From HGM04593 sp045630965 (GTDB lineage: Bacteria > Bacteroidota > Bacteroidia > Bacteroidales > Bacteroidaceae), in NCBI GenBank assembly GCA_045630965.1, contig JAZQTU010000014.1, forward strand, positions 1 through 9,768: a stretch of 9,768 nucleotides of DNA, written 5' to 3'. Shown in pieces: positions 6,766 to 9,768 of this stretch. The position numbers and the translations under genes were made by a program. Numbering within the stretch: the stretch's first letter is position 1; each line of letters starts with the position of its first letter. The notes under the pieces were generated by a model. That model worked only from the letters and a program-made list of their open reading frames with translations. It did no database searches and was not told where the DNA came from.

Positions 6766-8088
6766 ATGAGCGGTAAAAGAAAAAATCCGATACAGTGGGT
6801 TCCTACTGCCTATTTTGCAATGGGTCTTCCATTTGTAGTGCTTAACATGGTGACAGTCCTTATGTTTGAAGGGTTGGGCGTTGACAAGACTCTTATAACT
6901 TTCTGGACATCTCTGATACTGTTGCCTTACACTTTGAAACCTTTGTGGAGTCCTTTTCTTGAACTTTTCAAGACAAAGAAATTTTGGGTACTTGCAACGC
7001 AATTTATAACAGGTATCACATTTGTACTTGTTGCCTTGTCGTTAGGTTTGCCACATTTCTTCAGCATTGCAATAGGACTGTTGGCTATTGTGGGCTTCAG
7101 TGGCGCAACACATGACATTGCATGTGACGGTGTATACATGAGCGAACTCGATGAAAAACAGCAGGCGCAATACATTGGATGGCAGGGCGCGTTCTATAAC
7201 ATTGCGAAAATTGTTGCTACCGGAGGTCTTGTCTATCTTGCCGGTATGCTTATAAAGCAATTTACAGATGGAGGTGCAGATGTTCATAATGCAAATGTAA
7301 AGGCTTGGATGATTATTATTGGTCTGTTGGGCGCGATAATGATACTTCTTGCTACATATCACCTCTTTATGCTTCCCACCGGAGGCAAAAGCAAGGAGGC
7401 AAAGCGCAGTGCTTCTGAAGTAGGCAAGGAACTTGTCGATGTGTTGCTTGACTTCTTTCGCAAAAAGAATATCGTATACTACATCGCATTTATAATTTTG
7501 TACCGTTTTGCCGAAGGTTTTGTAATGAAGATTGTGCCGCTTTTCCTCAAAGCTTCCCGTGCCGACGGTGGTCTTGGACTTGATGTTGAGACTATCGGAT
7601 TGTATTATGGTACATATGGCGCTGTGGCATTTGTCTTGGGCTCAATTTTGGCTGGATACTATATTAAATGGATTGGTTTGCGCAAGGCTCTTTTCCATCT
7701 TTGCTGTATTTTCAACATACCGTTTGTGGTATATACGCTGTTCTCAATATATCAGCCTACTGAGGGCTGGCTCATTTGCAGTGGTATCGTGTTTGAGTAT
7801 TTCGGATACGGATTCGGCTTTGTTGGCCTTACCCTCTTTATGATGCAACAGGTTGCTCCTGGTAAAAGCCAGATGGCGCACTATGCCTTTGCATCGGGTA
7901 TAATGAATCTTGGCGTTATGCTGCCGGGTATGCTCAGCGGATGGTTGTGTGAGAATTTGGGAGTGTGGTTCGACAAACCGGGTGGTTTTGAGCCATTCTT
8001 TATCTTTGTGTTGTTCGCTACAATACCGGCATTCCTCATAACCTATTTTGTGCCGTTTGCACACACTGAAGAAAAGAAAGCAGAATGA
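6766..8088 (+). CDS. AmpG-like major facilitator superfamily permease
   Basis: A 440-aa polytopic inner-membrane protein with about twelve hydrophobic segments in two halves, joined by a charged cytoplasmic loop near residues 205-225 (TGGKSKEAKRSASEVGKE). The N-terminal positively charged stretch MSGKRKNP precedes the first membrane segment. The block GATHDIACDGVYMSEL (113-128), followed by QAQYIGWQGAFYNIAKI, resembles the loop 4/5 signature of the AmpG/PAT family (compare the QDIA-D pattern), whose known members import muropeptides (anhydro-MurNAc peptides) for peptidoglycan recycling. I see no adjacent amidase, glucosaminidase or beta-lactamase regulator to support that substrate, so only the family is asserted. 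It has its own promoter and terminator and appears monocistronic. It is divergent from mnmG. The start is set by the ATG after an A-rich leader. Confidence 0.75.
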   Translation: MSGKRKNPIQWVPTAYFAMGLPFVVLNMVTVLMFEGLGVDKTLITFWTSLILLPYTLKPLWSPFLELFKTKKFWVLATQFITGITFVLVALSLGLPHFFSIAIGLLAIVGFSGATHDIACDGVYMSELDEKQQAQYIGWQGAFYNIAKIVATGGLVYLAGMLIKQFTDGGADVHNANVKAWMIIIGLLGAIMILLATYHLFMLPTGGKSKEAKRSASEVGKELVDVLLDFFRKKNIVYYIAFIILYRFAEGFVMKIVPLFLKASRADGGLGLDVETIGLYYGTYGAVAFVLGSILAGYYIKWIGLRKALFHLCCIFNIPFVVYTLFSIYQPTEGWLICSGIVFEYFGYGFGFVGLTLFMMQQVAPGKSQMAHYAFASGIMNLGVMLPGMLSGWLCENLGVWFDKPGGFEPFFIFVLFATIPAFLITYFVPFAHTEEKKAE

Positions 8089-8108
8089 TTTATAGAAAAT
8101 AAATGATG

Positions 8109-8150
8109 ATATCGGGAGAACTTTTTTCAAGGTTTTCCCGATATTTTTTT
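8109..8150 (+). terminator. Rho-independent terminator after AmpG-like gene
   Basis: The left arm 8109-8121 (ATATCGGGAGAAC) pairs with the right arm 8132-8144 (GTTTTCCCGATAT) through 13 positions including one G-U wobble. The loop is about 10 nt, and a run of T follows (8144-8150). It begins 20 nt after the permease stop codon, the expected place for termination of that transcript. Confidence 0.9.
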
Positions 8151-8290
8151 ACTGTGCGTGTTGTATCTTGTGCAACAAGAAAGTAGTCCCGGGCGTTTCA
8201 GTTTCAGTCCATTTGTCAGATATTGCCTGTGGACCTGTATTATGGTCCCGATACGTACTCTAAAACACTGTTTTCAAAATTATTTGCCCT
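8151..8290. other. Intergenic region without recognised gene
   Basis: Between the permease terminator and the fumarate reductase promoter I see no ORF with a plausible start and no tRNA. There are two weak dyads: GGACC/GGTCC at 8231-8235 and 8244-8248 with an 8-nt loop, and AAAAC/GTTTT around 8262-8274. There is also a tandem TTTCAG repeat near 8200. These are too short to call an RNA gene. The stretch may hold upstream regulatory sequence for the respiratory operon. Confidence 0.4.
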
Positions 8291-8324
8291 TTTGATGTTT
8301 TTAATAAAAAAAAGTTTATTTTTG
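8291..8324 (+). promoter_or_regulatory. Probable promoter of fumarate reductase operon
   Basis: The -7 box TATTTTTG (8317-8324) matches TAnnTTTG. A TTTG at 8291-8294 lies 22 nt upstream, one base more than the usual 19-21 nt. Transcription near 8331 would give a leader of about 75 nt, very A/T-rich before the ATG at 8407. The call is moderate because of the spacing. Confidence 0.55.
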
Positions 8325-8406
8325 TGACATTGTTATTATGTTTAAATAGCATAAAAGGCATTTTAACGAACTATTTATTTATTATATAATTTAATATCAA
8401 TTCATT

Positions 8407-9147
8407 ATGTGGTTATTTAATTCTTCAGTGGGAAGAAAGGTTGTAATGAGTGTTTCGGGTATTGCCCTTGTACTCTTCCTTCTCTTCCACATGTCAATGA
8501 ACTTGGTTGCTATCTTCAGCACTGAGGGTTACAACATGATTTGTGAGTTCTTGGGAGCTAACTGGTATGCATTGGTGGGAACAGCTGGTCTTGCTGCTCT
8601 TGTTGTTGTGCACTTCGTTTATGCTTTCATGCTTACAATCCAGAACAGAAAAGCTCGTGGTTCACAGCGTTATGCAGTGGTTGAAAAGCCAAAGAGCGTG
8701 TCTTGGGCATCACAGAACATGCTTGTTCTCGGTATCATTGTAATTCTTGGTTTGGGATTGCACTTGTTCAATTTCTGGGCAAACATGCAGTTGCCTGAAG
8801 TTCTTCACAAGTTGGGTATGCATGTAGAGGATGCTGTTATGGCTGATGTTGCAAACGGCTCCGGTTACATTGCAAAAACATTTACATGCCCTGTCTATGC
8901 AGCTCTTTACACTGTATGGCTCGCAGCTTTGTGGTTCCACCTTACACACGGTTTCTGGAGCGCAATCCAGACGCTTGGAGTAAATAACAAAGTATGGTTC
9001 TGCCGTTGGAAGGCTATCGGTAACGTTATCGTTACTTTGATTATCCTCGGTTTCTTTGTTGTTGTCGTTGCTGGTTACTTAGGCTTGGGCGCATTGGGAA
9101 CTATTGAGGTTGCCGCTCCTGCAGCTTGTTGCGCACCTTGTTGCTAA
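8407..9147 (+). CDS. frdC: Fumarate reductase / succinate dehydrogenase cytochrome b subunit
   Basis: A 246-aa membrane anchor of a FrdCAB-type complex with a single diheme cytochrome b. It passes electrons between menaquinol and the flavoprotein/Fe-S subunits at the inner membrane. About five transmembrane helices are visible, near residues 12-36, 55-78, 104-125, 162-182 and 203-228. Candidate heme-ligand histidines sit within them: H28 (LLFHMSMN), H69 (VVVHFVYA), H119 (LGLHLFNFW) and H178 or H181 (WFHLTHGFW). The order resembles the four ligands of Wolinella FrdC. The flavoprotein gene follows after 34 nt. Codon use in this gene and the next is uniform and suggests high expression. The C-terminus is odd: it ends AAPAACCAPCC, with four Cys in the last six residues, then tandem TAATAA stops. 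Direction (fumarate reduction versus succinate oxidation) is inferred; the gene could equally be named sdhC. Confidence 0.93.
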   Translation: MWLFNSSVGRKVVMSVSGIALVLFLLFHMSMNLVAIFSTEGYNMICEFLGANWYALVGTAGLAALVVVHFVYAFMLTIQNRKARGSQRYAVVEKPKSVSWASQNMLVLGIIVILGLGLHLFNFWANMQLPEVLHKLGMHVEDAVMADVANGSGYIAKTFTCPVYAALYTVWLAALWFHLTHGFWSAIQTLGVNNKVWFCRWKAIGNVIVTLIILGFFVVVVAGYLGLGALGTIEVAAPAACCAPCC

Positions 9148-9181
9148 TAACATTTACTGTAAAATCTAAAACAAATATATT

Positions 9182-9768
9182 ATGGCTAAAATAAGTTCAG
9201 TAAAAGTGGATTCAAAAATCCCCGAAGGCCCATTGGCTGAAAAATGGACGAACTACAAGGCACATCAGAAATTGGTGAACCCTGCCAACAAGCGTAAGTT
9301 GGATATCATCGTGGTTGGTACCGGTCTTGCAGGTGCATCAGGTGCTGCTTCTCTCGGTGCTATGGGTTTCAACGTGCTTAACTTCTGTATTCAGGATTCA
9401 CCACGTCGCGCTCACTCTATTGCTGCGCAGGGTGGTATCAATGCTGCAAAGAACTATCAGAATGACGGCGACTCTGTTTACCGTCTTTTCTACGATACAA
9501 TCAAGGGTGGTGACTACCGTGCACGTGAGGCTAACGTTCACCGTTTGGCTGAGGTGTCAGGTGCTATCATCGACCAGTGCGTAGCACAGTGTGTACCTTT
9601 CGCACGTGAGTACGGCGGTCTTTTGGCTAACCGTTCATTCGGTGGTGCTCAGGTATCCCGTACATTCTATGCCCGCGGTCAGACCGGTCAGCAGCTTCTT
9701 CTCGGTGCTTACTCAGCTCTTAACTATCAGGTAAATCAGGGTACTGTTAAGGTGTACACACGTTACGA
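9182..9768 (+). CDS. frdA: Fumarate reductase / succinate dehydrogenase flavoprotein subunit, N-terminal part (3' end outside window)
   Basis: The frame is open from the ATG at 9182 to the window edge (195 codons). The product is the FAD-bearing catalytic subunit that interconverts fumarate and succinate on the cytoplasmic face of the complex. The dinucleotide-binding motif VVGTGLAGASGA lies at 44-55. PRRAHSIAAQGGINAAK (74-90) contains His78, the expected site of covalent FAD attachment. GGDYRAREANVHRLAE and SRTFYARGQTGQQLL (159-173) are further family blocks. An N-terminal extension of about 40 residues before the FAD strand is seen, which fits Bacteroidetes/epsilonproteobacterial-type long FrdA proteins. 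It follows frdC by 34 nt with no Shine-Dalgarno. The fumarate-binding residues and the frdB gene are expected downstream of the window. Confidence 0.96.
   Translation, partial: MAKISSVKVDSKIPEGPLAEKWTNYKAHQKLVNPANKRKLDIIVVGTGLAGASGAASLGAMGFNVLNFCIQDSPRRAHSIAAQGGINAAKNYQNDGDSVYRLFYDTIKGGDYRAREANVHRLAEVSGAIIDQCVAQCVPFAREYGGLLANRSFGGAQVSRTFYARGQTGQQLLLGAYSALNYQVNQGTVKVYTRY

Noticed and set aside
8231..8274. Two small hairpins suggesting a small RNA
   Set aside because: The stems are only 5 bp, with no terminator after them and no clear promoter before them.
9315..9584. An alternative 89-codon frame in the flavoprotein gene
   Set aside because: It overlaps the FAD-binding motif and His78 region of frdA in another frame; the frdA frame carries the family motifs and stays open to the window edge.

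Overview
The window looks like a chromosomal housekeeping segment from a member of the Bacteroidales (Bacteroides/Prevotella-like); the genus cannot be fixed by eye. Support for this comes from several directions. Start codons lack Shine-Dalgarno sequences and have A-rich leaders. Bacteroidetes-type promoters (TTTG, about 20 nt, TAnnTTTG) sit in the intergenic gaps. A single-cytochrome fumarate reductase locus (frdC-frdA) is present. The DeoC, AmpG-like and polyprenyl synthase sequences also resemble that group.

Layout, left to right. (1) The 3' end of a long-chain polyprenyl diphosphate synthase gene on + (1-375). (2) A very strong symmetrical inverted repeat (367-419) that separates it from a convergent block. 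(3) A tightly packed minus-strand operon of six genes, read from right to left: mnmG (6469-4598), apt (4534-4001), uvrC (4001-2169), dtd (2165-1713), a mazG-like pyrophosphohydrolase (1710-1384) and deoC (1354-419). A perfect 16-bp parS-type palindrome lies between mnmG and apt (4577-4592). (4) A divergent promoter region (6470-6765). (5) An AmpG-like major facilitator permease on + (6766-8088) with its own terminator (8109-8150). (6) A 318-bp gap with the promoter of the next operon. (7) The fumarate reductase/succinate dehydrogenase genes on +: cytochrome b subunit (8407-9147) and the first 195 codons of the flavoprotein subunit (9182 to the window edge).

The minus-strand operon groups information fidelity (MnmG wobble modification, Dtd chiral proofreading, UvrC excision repair) with nucleotide housekeeping (Apt, MazG-like hydrolase, DeoC). 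Spacings of -1 to +29 nt between apt and deoC support co-transcription. The main promoter is probably the one upstream of mnmG. The fumarate reductase operon belongs to anaerobic succinate-forming respiration.

I found no phage, transposon, CRISPR, tRNA/rRNA or defence genes, and no candidate for a wholly new system. The items most worth checking are the parS-like site inside the operon, the 26-bp-arm bidirectional terminator, the Cys-rich C-terminal tail of the cytochrome b subunit, the Cys/His-rich N-terminus of DeoC, and the tandem promoter/hairpin arrangement ahead of the permease gene.
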